Assembly: GCA_027574665.1 (NCBI GenBank) | Contig: CM050652.1 | Coordinates: 8,846,589-8,910,588 of the forward strand | From: Rhynochetos jubatus | Lineage: Eukaryota; Chordata; Aves; Eurypygiformes; Rhynochetidae | Length of the DNA: 64,000 nt | Reading direction: 5' to 3' | Shown here: piece after piece, positions 51,401 to 64,000 of the stretch | Layout of the letters: the number at the start of each line of letters is the position of its first letter | Numbering within the stretch: position 1 is the stretch's first letter | Notes under the pieces: model-generated | The model's database searches: none | What the model was told of the DNA's origin: nothing | Seen by the model: the letters and a program-made list of their open reading frames with translations, nothing else | Position numbers and translations under genes: made by a program

Positions 51401-52029
51401 TCTTGCTCCAGGCATTAAAGAAATTGTCTTTTAAAATATTATGGAAAATAAAGATCTGTTCCGTCAGAGAGCATCTGAAACAAGAATGATCTGGGATCTC
51501 TCTAAGCTGCTGCATTTGCCCCAGAGGTACGCTAACTTAACACCCGTCCTCCAGTGCAGGGCTGAGCTAAGAAGCTTAGCCTTCTGGAGAGTAGCTATGG
51601 CTTCTCTGCCTACTTTGACTATGCAAGTGTCCCAACAAGTTGTTACTGGGTTCATGACACTACCTGTGCCAACTGTTGCAGATGTTTATCCATCTCTAGT
51701 CTGGTATGACCTGCCTCTCCCTCTGCCGGAAAGCCTGCTTCACCTCTCACATGGGTTTCTTACTCAACTCCACCCACTTCTGCACAACTATGCTTTTCCC
51801 ATGAGCAAAACAATCTAACTTAATGCTTCTCCTGAGCAGTAAAATCAAATGATTGCAAATTTACCTTTATCTGGAGTCATGGCAATTGAAGGTTGATTAA
51901 AAAAGAATTGTCACCTTTTTGAAGCATATCTGCCCAGCATAAGAATAATTTTCTTTTTTTTTTTTCAATCTAGCGCCTTTCCTATTGCTGAACCAGGCAT
52001 GAAAAAAGCTTGGCATTTTTTTCACAGTT

Positions 52030-52067
52030 AAAATGTATGTTAAGATATAAAATGTAAGTTAAGATGT
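52030..52067. repeat. 19-bp tandem duplication
   Basis: Two adjacent copies of AAAATGTATGTTAAGATAT-like sequence, matching at 17 of 19 positions. Confidence 0.75.
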
Positions 52068-53606
52068 AATGAAAAATACAGCATTTTCTCTTTCTTTAGG
52101 ATTGTATCTTCCCTAGATATTCTCCAGTTCAGAGAAAGAGGATGTTTCTGTTTTCTAACATGAACTGCTGGATGAGTAGAAGGATCATGACCATGGTTAG
52201 GACTAATTGACAAGAAAGCAGGTAGTTTTGAAAAAGGGATATTCTGGAAGAGGAGTCACAAGTCAATAGTCAAGAGGAGTTCTAGCAGCAGGAAAGGAGA
52301 TAATCAAATGACAAACGCGTGGAGGTATAGCTGAAAAATACATTTAAGATCTGACAAGAAGAGTGGGGTTGGATGAACTGGTGTGAGAAAAATCTTATGT
52401 TATCAGCCAAAAAGAAAACTTTGAAGTTACCTTCAAAAGCTGTTTCCAATATTTTCTTTTTTATTATTATCAGCAAGCCTTGGTGGAAAGGAAACATGAA
52501 GATTTTAATTGGGAGAAAATAAAATCTGATAACCTGATATAATGTGTACAAAGGATGGCTGCAGTATAATGCTGCTACAGTACAGGCAACAGCAACGCTA
52601 ATGTCTTTAAGCTAGCTAAATCATGAAATGTTTATCTAACTTTCAAGACGCCCACAACTATCATAATTTATTTTTTGTGATTTTTCTCTTACCATTTCTT
52701 TTCCTTAGATGTCCTGTTGATGTTTCAGGGTTGACTTTAATGTTCTCTCAAAGGAAATAGCTGAAAGATCCAATATGGTTTCTTCTTTAGAAGCCAAGTA
52801 TGTTTTAGCTCTTTCACCATCTTTCGCATGGACGTAGGAATAAATGACATGTGGAAACTGCTTCATATCAGTGTTAGCGATTTGACTTTACTTTCCTGAA
52901 ATACTTTATTTATATAAGCATCAATAAATCTTAAATAAAGATACATCTTTTATAAAGGGTATTTCTTTGTGATATTCACTATTTGCTAACAGCTGAGGAT
53001 TGTGAACGTTGGAACATATTTAGATCATGATACTAGAGCCATAGGTATTACTTAGTTTCTCTAAGCTTGATTTGCATCTGATTGGCAAAGTTCCAGTCTA
53101 TTTTCAAAAGCAGAAGCCTAATAAAAATATGTAAAGAACATTGTTTTGCCTTCGCTTCTTCCTGATCTTCCAGAGGCAGTTACACATACTGATGTTAAGA
53201 AACAGTTGAATAGATACACGAGTGTGTCGGTGACAAAATAGGTAAGAAGTTTGCTTTCCTTACCAATCCCTCAGCAGTCAGTAATATACCCGAGGGACAG
53301 GTTCATTCCATGTGAATTTGATCAGACTGCTGTTCAAGTTGGATTCTGGACAAAACGAACTGCTTGTTGAGTGAATTGCTCAACATCAAAGAGAAGCTTA
53401 CACATTATGCTATTTTCTCAGCTCTACCCAATCTCTTTGTTCTGAGGTATAGCCTTATTTACATGTATACAAAACCAAATGAAAAAGTTAAATTTCCAAC
53501 AAAAAACCCTGAAATGTTTTCCCCAGTTAAAATGACTTTTTAATTTATTTTTTGAAATCATCTGTTCATATTCTAAATCTTGAAGTTACAATTTCTTCTT
53601 CTTTAC

Positions 53607-53629
53607 TTTTTTTTTTTTTTTTTTTTTTT
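53607..53629. repeat. Poly-T tract (23)
   Basis: Twenty-three consecutive T, the longest homopolymer in the window, followed by C/T-rich sequence. Confidence 0.92.
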
Positions 53630-55142
53630 CCCTTTTTCCTCTTATTTTACCAGCAGAATATTTGACTGCTCAGATCTGGATAATGATTGTCTCAAGATAG
53701 CCTAAATCACTGTGATGGTACCATGCTTCACTAATAACTAGTCTACTGATATTAGCAGATGTAATGGACAGAGCACTTCATGTTGCAAAATATCTCGGAG
53801 AAGCAAGGCACATCATAGCAACATGAGTTTTGTATTTGTAAAAGTAGACTTTTGCAAATACCTATTTTAGTCATGTTGCTCTCCCTGCATTGAAATGTAG
53901 ATATATTCTGAAATGTCAATGTTTTTTCTGACATTATAAAGACCTAACTTTCTAGAACCCTAGTGATCTTGTTCATTGTGTTATAGTAAAATTAGCCTTT
54001 GCTTGACTTTGTCATATGTGGGGAGAACTTGTCCATTCATCTGACCATTATTCAGAGGAGCTGTGGAAAGGCATAGGATGCTTCCAGTAATTAATTTCTT
54101 TAGCCCTTCTCTTTGCTTACAATTTTCCAGTCTGAATGTACGTAACAACCATCTTTTAGTGTACAGATTCAATCAAGTCAGCTACCTGGTTGTGTCTCTC
54201 CAGACCCTCAAGGTTTTGTTGGGCTGGTTCTTACACTCATACTATCTGTGTGTGAAAGGACTTCTGCCTGTGGATAGGAAAACTGGATTTTAGAATATAA
54301 TTGAATTTACCTGTGAACAGAAACACTTTATATGGCTTGTGTGGTGATTTGTGAAACTAAGGATTCTTTTCTGATGCAAAAAGTGCTTCATGTCTGCTTT
54401 ACCATGTGATGGTTATTTCATTTATGCATCACTACAGAACACTACTGTAAAAAACATGAGGCTTTAATGGTGGTTGTGCTGATGCCGAACATCTTGGTAT
54501 TACCCATCCAGCTCACTGCTATAGGTGATTGTATAACAAGTAGCAATAAGAAAGTAAATATTTGGCAGAAAGTTTTTGAAACACTGCATTAGGATGAATT
54601 CTTGCACCTCAGGCTCTAAAAATAGTTTGTATTTATAAATGCACCTGTATGGTACCACACTATAACCATCATCTTGTCTGTTTTATAGGTGCTTAAAACT
54701 CAGTGAACTGGGAGTGGTACGACCATAAGCAAAATAGAGTCAGGTTCAGCTACTAGAAAAGGGAAAGGAACATAAGACATCACTGAACACACTGAAAGGA
54801 CCTGGGTGGTATGGTGATTTAGCCCATTTTATTTCCCCACATTTCAGAAGTAGTAGAAATGTATGAGAAATACATAGAAAGCTAGGAAGCTGTTTTCATT
54901 TTAAGCACTGATTCCGTAAGAATTAAAGTATGGATTTTGAAGGCATTCAGTAGAATCATCAAAAATATTATTCTTACAAGAAAGCAATAGAACTCATACA
55001 CAAGGTACTTTTAAAATCTCACCGGATGATTTGACACATAATTATCTTCTGAGAATCAATGGGTTCCCAAGTAGTGAATCCAAGTTTGCAAGGGACTGAA
55101 GCTTTCAAAACAAAGTCGAATTTCTAAGCTGTCTTTTCTTTC

Positions 55143-55186
55143 TTTTAAAAGAAATTTTCTTTTTTTCTTTTTTTCTTTTTTACCCC
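55143..55186. repeat. C/T-rich tract, (CTTTTTT)n-like
   Basis: Pyrimidine tract with repeated T-runs split by single C, interrupted by GAAA near its start. Confidence 0.75.
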
Positions 55187-56349
55187 CCCTGTTGGAACTG
55201 CATATAACTGCACTAAAACTGATTAGCTAAAAAGGCAAATAGGAAGATTATTAAAATCCCTGTGTACAGTTCTAGAGTACTTACTAGATTTCAAAGTTTC
55301 AAGATCAATGGTTAAGTTATTAAATCCTAGCTAAATTAATAAACCTTTGTACTTATCTCATGATGATGATTAAACCCTATTTCTCATACATTTCCAGGAC
55401 AACTTGGCATAGGGCTGCTCTGCTTTACTGTTTGGAGCTCTGAAATGGTGATGTCTGACTTACTGTATGTTTTAACACTTTTAGGATATCAACCAACACA
55501 TGGTGAACTAGTTGCTGTCACAGCCTTCAAATTCAATAGAGAAAGCAATCAAGGAAATAGCCTTGCCTAAGCTGAAGGCTTTTAATATGATTGACCTTCC
55601 TGGTATTCATGAAATATGTTATTATCTTGCAATATATTGGGCTGCTACTTACAAGACACAGTGCTCACTGCTGCACTGGGAAGTGCTGAACATCAAATGC
55701 TTAATTGGCTCAATCCAAAGACTGGATTTATATCTGAGGTAAAAATACCTTCTTAAGTTTCCTAAGAGCAAATTCATTGCATCCAGATTTCACTGCTTGA
55801 ATGCCACAGCTGGTGCAGTGTGTAGTAGCGCTAAGTTTCCTCAATACGTAAAAGAGAGAATTGCCTGGAGGGATAATGCAGATCTTGGGTGAGCTGTCTC
55901 AAGGGTCCTATCTGCATAAAAATCCTAAGGGGAACACACTCCTAAGATGACTGCCTGAAAATAAATAGAAGGAAACATACTTTTCCACTATTATTTACGT
56001 ATCAGTTTTCAGAAGTTTGTCAGTGCAGTTTTAAATAGATCAAGTGATTGTGTATCAACATATTCATTTGACTGACTTTTTACAGTTGGATAAAGATTCT
56101 TCTAGGTGTGGAAATATCTGGTTGCCAGAAATAGTTTAAGATACACATTCTCTTTGATATAGAGGTGACAGTTACAGTATGACACCATTTACTTAATTTA
56201 TTGTATTCCACATGTTGAAATGGGTATATAAGACCCACCCTTTGGGCTTAGGTAGACCAGCTTGAGGACACCTTCCACAGTCTCAGAATGGTTCTGTCCT
56301 TCAGCAATTTTTACTGTGCATGTTTATGTATAAATATGTATGTAGGTGT

Positions 56350-56369
56350 ACACACACACACACACACAC
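56350..56369. repeat. (AC)10 microsatellite
   Basis: Ten uninterrupted AC units, flanked by TG/TA-rich sequence. Confidence 0.95.
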
Positions 56370-57278
56370 GTATGTTCATGTATATATAATCAGAATGGCT
56401 TAGAATGCCTACTTTCTCTACATTTATAAACTGCTAGCCTTCGAATTCCAATTAACAACTGTTTATGAAAAACTCCTGTGGTTACATGAAGCCATGAAAA
56501 CATGCAGCAAAACTAAATTCTTTGTACAGAAACAGAAAGATTATTTACTCCAGTTTATTCAGATGTACCTGATGTCTAAAAAGCTTAGATTGACGTCACA
56601 TATTCCTGTAGCTGCACACATATTCCAGTGTGGAAGTGAGCATTTTTCTTCCAGTCTGTCCTGGTCCCCAGTTGTAGGCAAATCCAATGTGTGTTGCCAG
56701 ATGACAAGCAGCAAGTCAATTAAATATACTGCAGGGAACTCCAAAATTACTTGGCAGGATCCCTTATTTTTTAATTTTTAATAAGAGAAATGTGGGATTT
56801 TTTCCTAATAAATTCTCTGTAGCCACTTCTGCAAGAGCTTGTCAGGGAGACAAAAGGTGCATGACCTGTCATTCTCTATTTCCTAGCTCCTAGTTGTTCT
56901 CCTCTTCAGCCATACGGAAGAGGTTAAAATTATAATGGGAAAAATCTGTTAAGAAGTAACTTAACATAAATGTTTAATAGAAAGCTTGTGCATTTCTCCT
57001 TAAAGATTTGAAGAAGTAATCCCTCACATGCAGATACTAGGGATGTATTCTTTTTGTATGTCTTCAGTTCATTACATTTGTACATAACTATCTGAATAGA
57101 TTTTAGACATGACATTATTGTATTTTTTTTCCTACGGGGCACAAAAAACAGAAGTCCAATCTTCTTATTTGTGAATGATGGGAACAAATATGTATATTTT
57201 TGTTAAATTATATTGAATTTATATTATATTATTATCAATAACATATTATATTTATATTCTTGAACCAAAAATATTATT

Positions 57279-57493
57279 AGGAAAAATTTCTTCACTGAAA
57301 TGGTTGTTCCATTTGGCACTGGAACAGGCTGCCCAGGGAGATGGTTGAGTCACCATACCTGGAGGTATTTAAAGAACATGTAGATGTGGTGCTCAGGGAT
57401 ATGATTTAGTGGTGGACTTGACAGTGTTAGGTTTATGGTTGGACTAGATGATCTTAAAGGTATTTACCAACCTGAATGATTCTATGATTCTAG
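57279..57493 (+). mobile_element. Short CR1 LINE 3' end, different subfamily
   Basis: It starts at AGGAAAAATTTCTTCACTG and runs through the CR1 segment containing GGAACAGGCTGCCCAGGGAG and GGTTGGACTAGATGATCTTA. It ends with GATTCTAT GATTCTAG (57,478-57,493), the 8-mer tail. Its 3' UTR differs from the other copies in the window (GGACTAGATGATCTT type instead of TCTAGTGGAGG type), so it belongs to another CR1 subfamily. Only about 215 bp remain, including the very end of ORF2. Confidence 0.92.
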
Positions 57494-60108
57494 TTTCCAA
57501 AGCAGTTGAACTTCAGAGTATAACAAGTATATCTTATCTTTTAGAAAAGCCAAAAAATGAAAATACCTTCCTATTATTTCCCCTTGCAATCTTACAGTCA
57601 GCTGCTCAGTTTAGGAAAAAAACTTTCAATGCAAATTTCAATCTCTTTCCCCCACGTTTAAAATTATGATTTTCCAAAAAGTTACTTGATTTTGAAAAAA
57701 TGCCTTAGAAAATAACAAATCAAAACTGGAGTACAAAACATGACAACAGAAAGTTGGATACAGCAACCAAAATTTAAAATTATGTGTTTTAAAATTCATG
57801 CATGCATGAAAACTGAGGACTAAGGTTTTTGGGAAGGTTCCCATTTTGTAAAGAGGCTATCCTCGGTCTACAGATTAATCAGCATGAAGAATTTAAACAG
57901 ATCTTTTTGGAGAATAAATAGAAAATGAGCAACAGTTGAATTACTTGAATATGTCCCAAACACAAATTTGACCATGGTTTGTTAATGTTTCCTGTCCATG
58001 GGAAGTTTATGAAAGGTGGTTTCCTCCAAATGACAAGACTTATACCTGAATCCCAGATATTACATGTTGCTTCTAGCTACTTGAGTTTTCACAGATAAAG
58101 TCTTTTGTCTCCATCATTATTTTTACTGAGAACATGCCCCCAGTGCCTGTACTATGAGGCTTTTTGCCTCTTGCTGAAGTCCTGTCAGGATTCACAAGGG
58201 GCAGGAGAACATGTACCTTGTTCTGGGCTGCAGTGAAGCATGGCTTCAGAGCACACTTGGCCTCTTTCTTCTCTGCCCCCTCCCCATAGCATGACCTGGG
58301 TAAGGAAGAAGAGTGTTCTGCTCTTCCTCTGGAGTCTTGTAATAGAAACATGCCTCTGGGAGACGGGAGACCTGACTTCAAAGCCTTTCACTGCCCGGTA
58401 TTTACCACATTCCAGGGAAGTGCCAAAATTTTCTGGGCTGGAAGCCCTCTAAATCCTTCCTGTGCCATCTTTCCCACTTTGCATAAAATGATTAAATATG
58501 CATTGGATCAGGGCCTGGAGGCAGGGTTTAGGGCTTGTTTTACCTCGATGCTGCAGAGTCCTCGGCATGTTCCATTCTGACTCTCTCTGTTGCTCTCGCT
58601 TTCTTTTCCTTTGTTCTAAATTAATCTATGTAGAGTGGGTCATCTTTCAGAGAAGAAGCTGTAAGACATCAATAGCAAAATACTTTGTATCTCCCAGCTA
58701 GGAGACATGTGGACTCATGTTCCTGCAAAGAAAGGACAGCTTTCAGCAAGCATCGGGGGAACCAACTGTTTCTGTTAAACACAGCAGCTTTCTGATACAA
58801 TGAAATCTCTATTATTAATGGGAGGCTTCAATGTCTAGATAATAGAAAATCTGGATAATATCATATTGAAGAAGACATCAGACATAAAACCAGAGCAAGA
58901 CATAACTGAAATGTGGGAAATTCAGTGCAGTCAACTGCATGGTTTGGGAAGAATCACTGGAGTAAAGCTGGACCTATTTATATTCATCTTATTGCTGGCC
59001 ATGCTGGAGGGATGACTCCATCCAGAGCCACAAAGCATCTGCACTGGTCCTTAAAGTCTTTTGTGGGAGCTGAGCTTCCTCCACACATGATCAGCTCATG
59101 CCTTATTCAACTTTTTTTCTCAGACTCAGCACAAATCATTCACTTCTGTCCTGAGTCTAGGGTCAGAAGTTTCTGGAGAGGATAGCTTCCATGGAGAAGC
59201 TGTCCATGAAGTAACCAACTTATTTAACCTAAACTGGCTTTATACTGAGACAGCTGCAGTCTCTACATCCAGGACATGGTTAATCCAGTACCTGGGCAGC
59301 AGACTACAGGGAATTGAAAACTGGCTGCAGGCAAGGTGAGAACTAACACGTGGGTAAAAAGATGCAATAGTACGAGTGGAAGAAATGGCTATATATGAAG
59401 AATGGTGGAGGGTATATCAGTGTTCACCTTCCACAGTCTAGAGTCTTGTGAATATGCTGCATAAAATACTATTTGTAGCTTTTAGCACTACTTACTTAAG
59501 ATGTAATCTGTCCTGGTCAAAAGACAGACTCCTTAAGACATCAGAAAATTAGCAGATCACATTTCAGGAGAGAATACACTAGAGACAAAAGAGTTGTTTT
59601 AGCTACCTCTTTACTTTAGGAGCCAATTTGAAACAAGGAAGGAAAAAGGAGTTTTAAATTCTGCCCTTATCGTAGCTCTGTCAATTAATTAGTGCTGTCA
59701 TGCACTGCATGAAGAGTTTTTATTTGGTACAACCAAATCAAGCTTTTTCTAACTTTTTTTATTATTTTAATTTTTTTCCCGTGTATGTAAAATTACTGTA
59801 GAAGTTAAGACAGTGATGTTGTTGTGTAGCAGCAATTTTGCAGCAATACATAAATTTAAACACCCTAATTCCTGCTCAGTAATTTCCAGCTCAGGATGTG
59901 TGTGGTAGAATTCCCAGGTGCAAAGTTCATCTGTGGTTTCCTTAATAAAAATATGAACTGCTGCTTATGAAGAGAAATTTCAGGGAACTCCTAGGTTGTG
60001 AGGCTGCAAGAACCTAAACTCCTTTAAAATTCAGGGGAGGGTGACTGCCTAAATCCCTCAGGGTCTCTTAATCTGAGAGATTTAGGCACCCATATCCCAC
60101 TGATTCAT

Positions 60109-60137
60109 CCCCCCGCCCCCCCCCCCCCCCCCCCCCC
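60109..60137. repeat. Poly-C tract (C6 G C22)
   Basis: A run of 22 C follows C6 and one G. The complementary strand is a long G-run able to form G-quadruplex-like structures. Confidence 0.92.
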
Positions 60138-61756
60138 TCCATCCCCTGACACAGTAGACCTCGCCTGAGCATAGTGTGTTGGTCATATATCCCTGCTTGA
60201 AAGAACACTTACTGCAGTCAGATAAGGAATATTCCTTTGGCTCTGATTCAGATGGATTTGAAAAGTATGATTTTTCTTGGAAGAAAACTGAATCCCTTAA
60301 CTGTTTTCTCCTGCCACCACAGCACAACTACTGATTTACAGCAGCATGAGGTCTACTTTTCCATCTACATAATATTTGGGGAAAGCTTATGGCAACATAA
60401 CGTGTAAATGAGTATAAGCAGAATGTGTTTGCTTTTCCTTCCTGCTTGTCTATAGAGAGATGATCTTGACAGTATCTGTTTTGTGCTGAATGCTGCACGT
60501 CAGGCGTTCCTTACACTGCTGTTTGCACTGCAGGTGACAGCTCCTGTTTGCCTACTGGGAATAAGCTTTGCAGTTTGCACCATCTGGGAGCAAGAAAACC
60601 CAGCAAATCCACTCCCTTCTGGAGTAAAGTATGCACCAGAACTGGTACCATCACCTCCCTGGATGTTTACCAGGGGAAGCCAACCTTAAAACCTGGATGA
60701 CTCTCCTGAAAAACAGTGCCAGGGAGATGCTGTGAATCAATGTCTTTGGGTAGCCTAACTTTACCTCTTCCCTAGCTGGCACAGGAATTTTCCTCCTGGG
60801 CTGCCCTGGAGATTTCTCTGCCTTCTGGCCAGTTGTATGTCTGGTCTTCCCAGAACAAGGTGTTGGTCAGTATCTTGTCAGGTCAATTGTCTGCTTTTAG
60901 ACTTTCTCCAATCTACTGCTCATTTCTGTAATTACTTATGCAGCCCCAGGGGTCAAAGAGATACAGGAATTAGCAGCAGCAACAACAGAAAAAAATAAGA
61001 ATGAGCTTCAAGGTTTATGATTGTTCATTTATTCTGATTTTTTTTTCCAAAACTCTGCTACCTTTCTGTTATTTACCCATTTCTTTTCCATGCCAGTGGT
61101 CAGGGATTGTGAACATGCTCTACTGCTCAGAACAAACAGCTTTTGAATTTTTGCATGTTTTCAATTTGAAACATTCCTAACTTTCACAGGAGAAGAATTA
61201 TAAGGCTTCCTTTCAACTTCTTGTAATTTATTACTTCTTTCATGAAAGGATTAAATGCATTTGCTTCAAGCCCAGTCTTGCATTCAGTGTAACCCTCCAA
61301 ACCTCTATCAATTGTAATGTGAGTTTTTGTGAACATAGTATTCATGCAATGCAGTTTGGTGGGTCTTTGGGACATCACTTAGAAGTTTCACCATAATTTA
61401 TCTATACAGTTAGTGAATAAAACATGGCCATCAACATGAGTGTTACTGTTTTTCATAGATATGTTAAAATCTGGTGCAGCATACATCTCCAGCACAAATC
61501 TTTCTGCAACGAGCAATAGCATGTTACCTGGTATTAACATTATAAATTTGTTAAACTCTTCATCCCAACAAACCATATAATTAGATAAACACATACCCTT
61601 AATTAAGCATATTTTACTGACAGAAAAAATTATTATTAGTCTAGAAAGGTTGTACCAGTAGTTAATTTCTCTCATTCTTACATGGTAGCAGTGTTCTACA
61701 GGCAGTCTGTGTTCCCTCATTATCCAGTTCATACATACATAATTTTGTCTGCTAGA

Positions 61757-61880
61757 TTGGAAAAAAACTCAAAATACAAAACCCAAACAAAACAAACAAA
61801 CAAACAAATAAAAACAAAACACCCTCCCAAACAAAAAGAAAACCCCCCAAACAAACATCAAAAAACTCCAAAATAAAACA
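61757..61880. repeat. A-rich low-complexity tract (AAAC/AAACAA units)
   Basis: About 120 bp are almost free of G and T on this strand, with repeated CAAA and AAACAAAC words and small C-runs. Confidence 0.85.
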
Positions 61881-62938
61881 TAAGATCATTATTACATTTC
61901 TGATTTTTGTTAGTGTTCGAAACTGCAGACAATTTCTGTCATTTTAATTTTTTTCCTCAGAGAAGCTGGATCCCTTTTGTTTTTTGATCTTGTCACTCTC
62001 AGGCATGTTTATCAAACTTTCAATTACACTTCTGATTTTTCTTCTGAACTCTTTCTAGTTGTTTAAATCTGCTTCTTAGAGCAGAGGCACTCTGACAAGA
62101 ACCAATATCCCCAGAGCTGTAAACATGACAAATACAGAGGTCATGCAAGCTTCCCACTCACTTCCCTTGGTTTTCATTATATTCTTTTTTGATAAGCATG
62201 AATCAGACTAGGATAATGATCAGCTACATATCCACAGTGTCAACCCTTTGTTTTCATGGTCACTGCATTCCAGGAAGCACTCACATATTCTAAATGCACT
62301 GCCTGCATTTTTATTAAAAAGGATATAGATTTTTACTGTTGATATTAAGGAACATATTAACCAGTTCTCTTGATTCTCTTGTCTCTCAAGATTTACCATG
62401 TGAAGGTGTTTAGGAATTGAGTGTTTTGAAGACAGTTGATAAAAATATTGACTGGCAATGTAGTCTGACCCAGAAAAACCCCTCTAGGAACACATCCATT
62501 TCATAATTCCTCATTAATGAGTGTATCTGGAGACTTAAGAGCTAGCAAGGTTTTAATCTTCATAATATGTCATATATTGATTTTATAATGTACTATTTTC
62601 ATAGAATGTTGTGTGATAACAGTGAAATACTTTACAATGAAGTATATTGCATCATTTACCTTTATCAATGTGAATGTGTAATCTCATCAAAAGATAGTTT
62701 GACAAGAGTTGTTTTTATAAACTCCTGCTGAATGACTTTAATTAAATTACCCTACTTTAGATTTTGAGTAGTTAAGCCCTATATCAGCTGTTCTATTATT
62801 TTGCCCTGTGTCAATGTCAAACTGTCAGGCATATAATTAACAGATTGTCCCACTTACCCTTTTAAAATATTGGCACAGTGTAACTTTTTCCAGGTCTCTG
62901 GAATAGTCCAATGTGCCAAGACTTATGCAAACAAAACA

Positions 62939-62976
62939 ATACTAATAATTATTATTAATAATAATAGCAATAATAG
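62939..62976. repeat. (AAT)n-like microsatellite
   Basis: Imperfect ATT/AAT units, with an internal change of strand phase. Confidence 0.8.
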
Positions 62977-64000
62977 AAAAAGCAAAACAAAACCCACATT
63001 TATTCTGAGATTTCCTCACCCAGCTCTTTTAGAACTCTAGAAATTTATCCTGACCTAGATACTGAATTAACACTCCCAACCTGCCTGCTGTCTGCAGGCA
63101 GTCTTGGACTGGAAAGTGTAGCTTATACTATTTTTACACTGGTTTAAACAGTTACTAAGATTTTTTTTTTTAATTAAGTATACAATTATTTCTGCAATTC
63201 ACACCCCAACACAAGAGTTCTAATACATGTATGTGTTTGCTTGGCTATAAAGTCATCACAGTTTTTCCATGATCAGAAAAAAACAAACCCTGGTATTCCT
63301 AATAACATTTTTAAGGTACCAGCTGGATCTAAACTGTAGGTCAGATACAATCTCCAGTGTACCCTGCCACTCGGCATTTTTTCACCCAGAGTGTCTGAAG
63401 CCATTGAATGCACTCTTCCCTTCCTGTGTGTGGAAAACCATGTTTCTTTCCACAGAAACCCCTGCTTGTCTGGCAGGGAAGTAATGCATGGGAGACGCTA
63501 GGGAGAAGTTCATCTCACTCCAGCTAGCCATGTCGTATTGATCAGATGAATTGCACCCTGAAACGCTTTGTTTCTGGCCATGGGTGAAGAGGAGATCCTC
63601 TGTTGCGCACATACACTTTGCAGATGTCTAAAATTAGTTTAGATGATTCCAGCTGGGGTGCCCAAGTCCAAAACTGTCAGACGCTTCTTGGGTGAGTACT
63701 GATCAGTATGATATTTATCATATAAAACACAGATGTTGGTGTTGTTACAATCTCATGTTTAGAAAAGAGCAGATCTGTTTAGACCTTTCAAGGAATACAT
63801 AAAAGTGCCTCTCCATAATAACTTGCCAAACTAGACCATATGAGGATGTCTCTTTCTGTGGCTTGAGCAACTTTTTCTGAGGAGAAGAAGACGCAGTGCA
63901 AATGGTCTCAGAAACTCCTGTGCTTAACTTTTCTGTGGGTTTACTTTAGGTTTATGTCCATACCTACTACTGAGGTTGTGCATTATTCCCTGATGGCTGT

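Larger units (their letters stand above)
48501..57278. other. Unique AT-rich DNA without recognised genes
   Basis: The largest ORFs are 150 codons (49,903-50,355, plus) and 125 codons (51,441-51,818, plus). Neither contains a motif I can assign, and both lack clear splice borders. A strong donor-like AAG|GTAAGT lies at 50,689, but the candidate exon upstream is only weakly supported. Poly-T, CA and short tandem repeats are listed separately. Confidence 0.5.
57494..64000. other. Unique AT-rich DNA without recognised genes
   Basis: No family-level hits by eye. Mid-GC patches at 58.1-58.6 kb and 60.5-60.9 kb carry overlapping short ORFs, including a 68-codon hydrophobic one at 60,483-60,689, without recognisable domains. 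At the right end, 63,624-63,691 is a 68-nt stretch open in one frame between TTTGCAG and GTGAGT, a weak exon candidate. Confidence 0.45.

Noticed and set aside
51441-51818. 125-codon plus-strand ORF
   Set aside because: No domain and no convincing acceptor or donor at its edges.
60483-60689. 68-codon hydrophobic ORF
   Set aside because: A hydrophobic stretch alone is not evidence. No splice sites, family motif or conservation visible.
1-64000. CRISPR arrays, operons, phage or plasmid genes, tRNA or rRNA genes
   Set aside because: None seen. The repeats and composition are those of a bird nuclear genome.

Overview
The window looks like bird (avian) nuclear DNA. Three of its interspersed repeats are CR1 LINE copies that keep the family's 3' end, and a fourth has the diverged tail typical of another avian CR1 subfamily. 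Their ends carry the CR1 8-mer tail (ATTCTATG-like units), and a 573-bp element has the structure of an avian ERVL-type solo LTR. Crocodilians and turtles also carry CR1, but this combination points to a bird, probably Neoaves. The DNA is AT-rich and has no prokaryotic features: no operons, ribosome binding sites, CRISPR arrays or rRNA. I recognise no host protein-coding gene. Except for those overlapping CR1, the open reading frames (about 60-150 codons) look like chance ORFs.

Layout: (1) 1-7,013 is unique AT-rich DNA with a minus-strand CR1 at 608-1,352, a palindromic SOX-type site at 2,857-2,872 and a GC-rich block near 3.5-3.8 kb. (2) 7,014-8,024 is an internal CR1 fragment on the minus strand, covering endonuclease and linker. 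(3) 8,025-29,689 is mostly featureless AT-rich DNA, with an unclassified segment at 18.2-19.75 kb, a duplicated E-box/TAAT unit at 22.9 kb and a CTCF-like motif at 27,658. (4) About 29,690-31,838 is the most informative element: a plus-strand CR1 with its CpG-rich 5' UTR, a broken ORF1 with a GDSL esterase domain, the start of ORF2, a large internal deletion, and the CR1 3' end. (5) 32,407-32,740 holds a compact candidate exon-intron-exon with a polyadenylation signal, on the same strand and downstream of that CR1. (6) 37,513-38,085 is the ERVL-type solo LTR. (7) 38,086-47,654 is unique DNA with a second CTCF-like motif at 43,219. (8) 47,655-about 48,500 is a minus-strand CR1 with the FADD reverse-transcriptase box and a C-tract expansion. 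(9) 48.5-64 kb is unique DNA with simple repeats and a short, older plus-strand CR1 tail at 57,279-57,493.

No genes can be said to work together here. The best lead is regulatory. The CR1 5' UTR keeps about 38 CpGs in about 345 bp, while the rest of the same element has only about a dozen in 1.7 kb. It lies upstream of a same-strand splice/polyA structure. A transposon-derived promoter driving a short noncoding or minor transcript is a testable idea, not a demonstrated one. I see no credible novel multi-gene system in this window.
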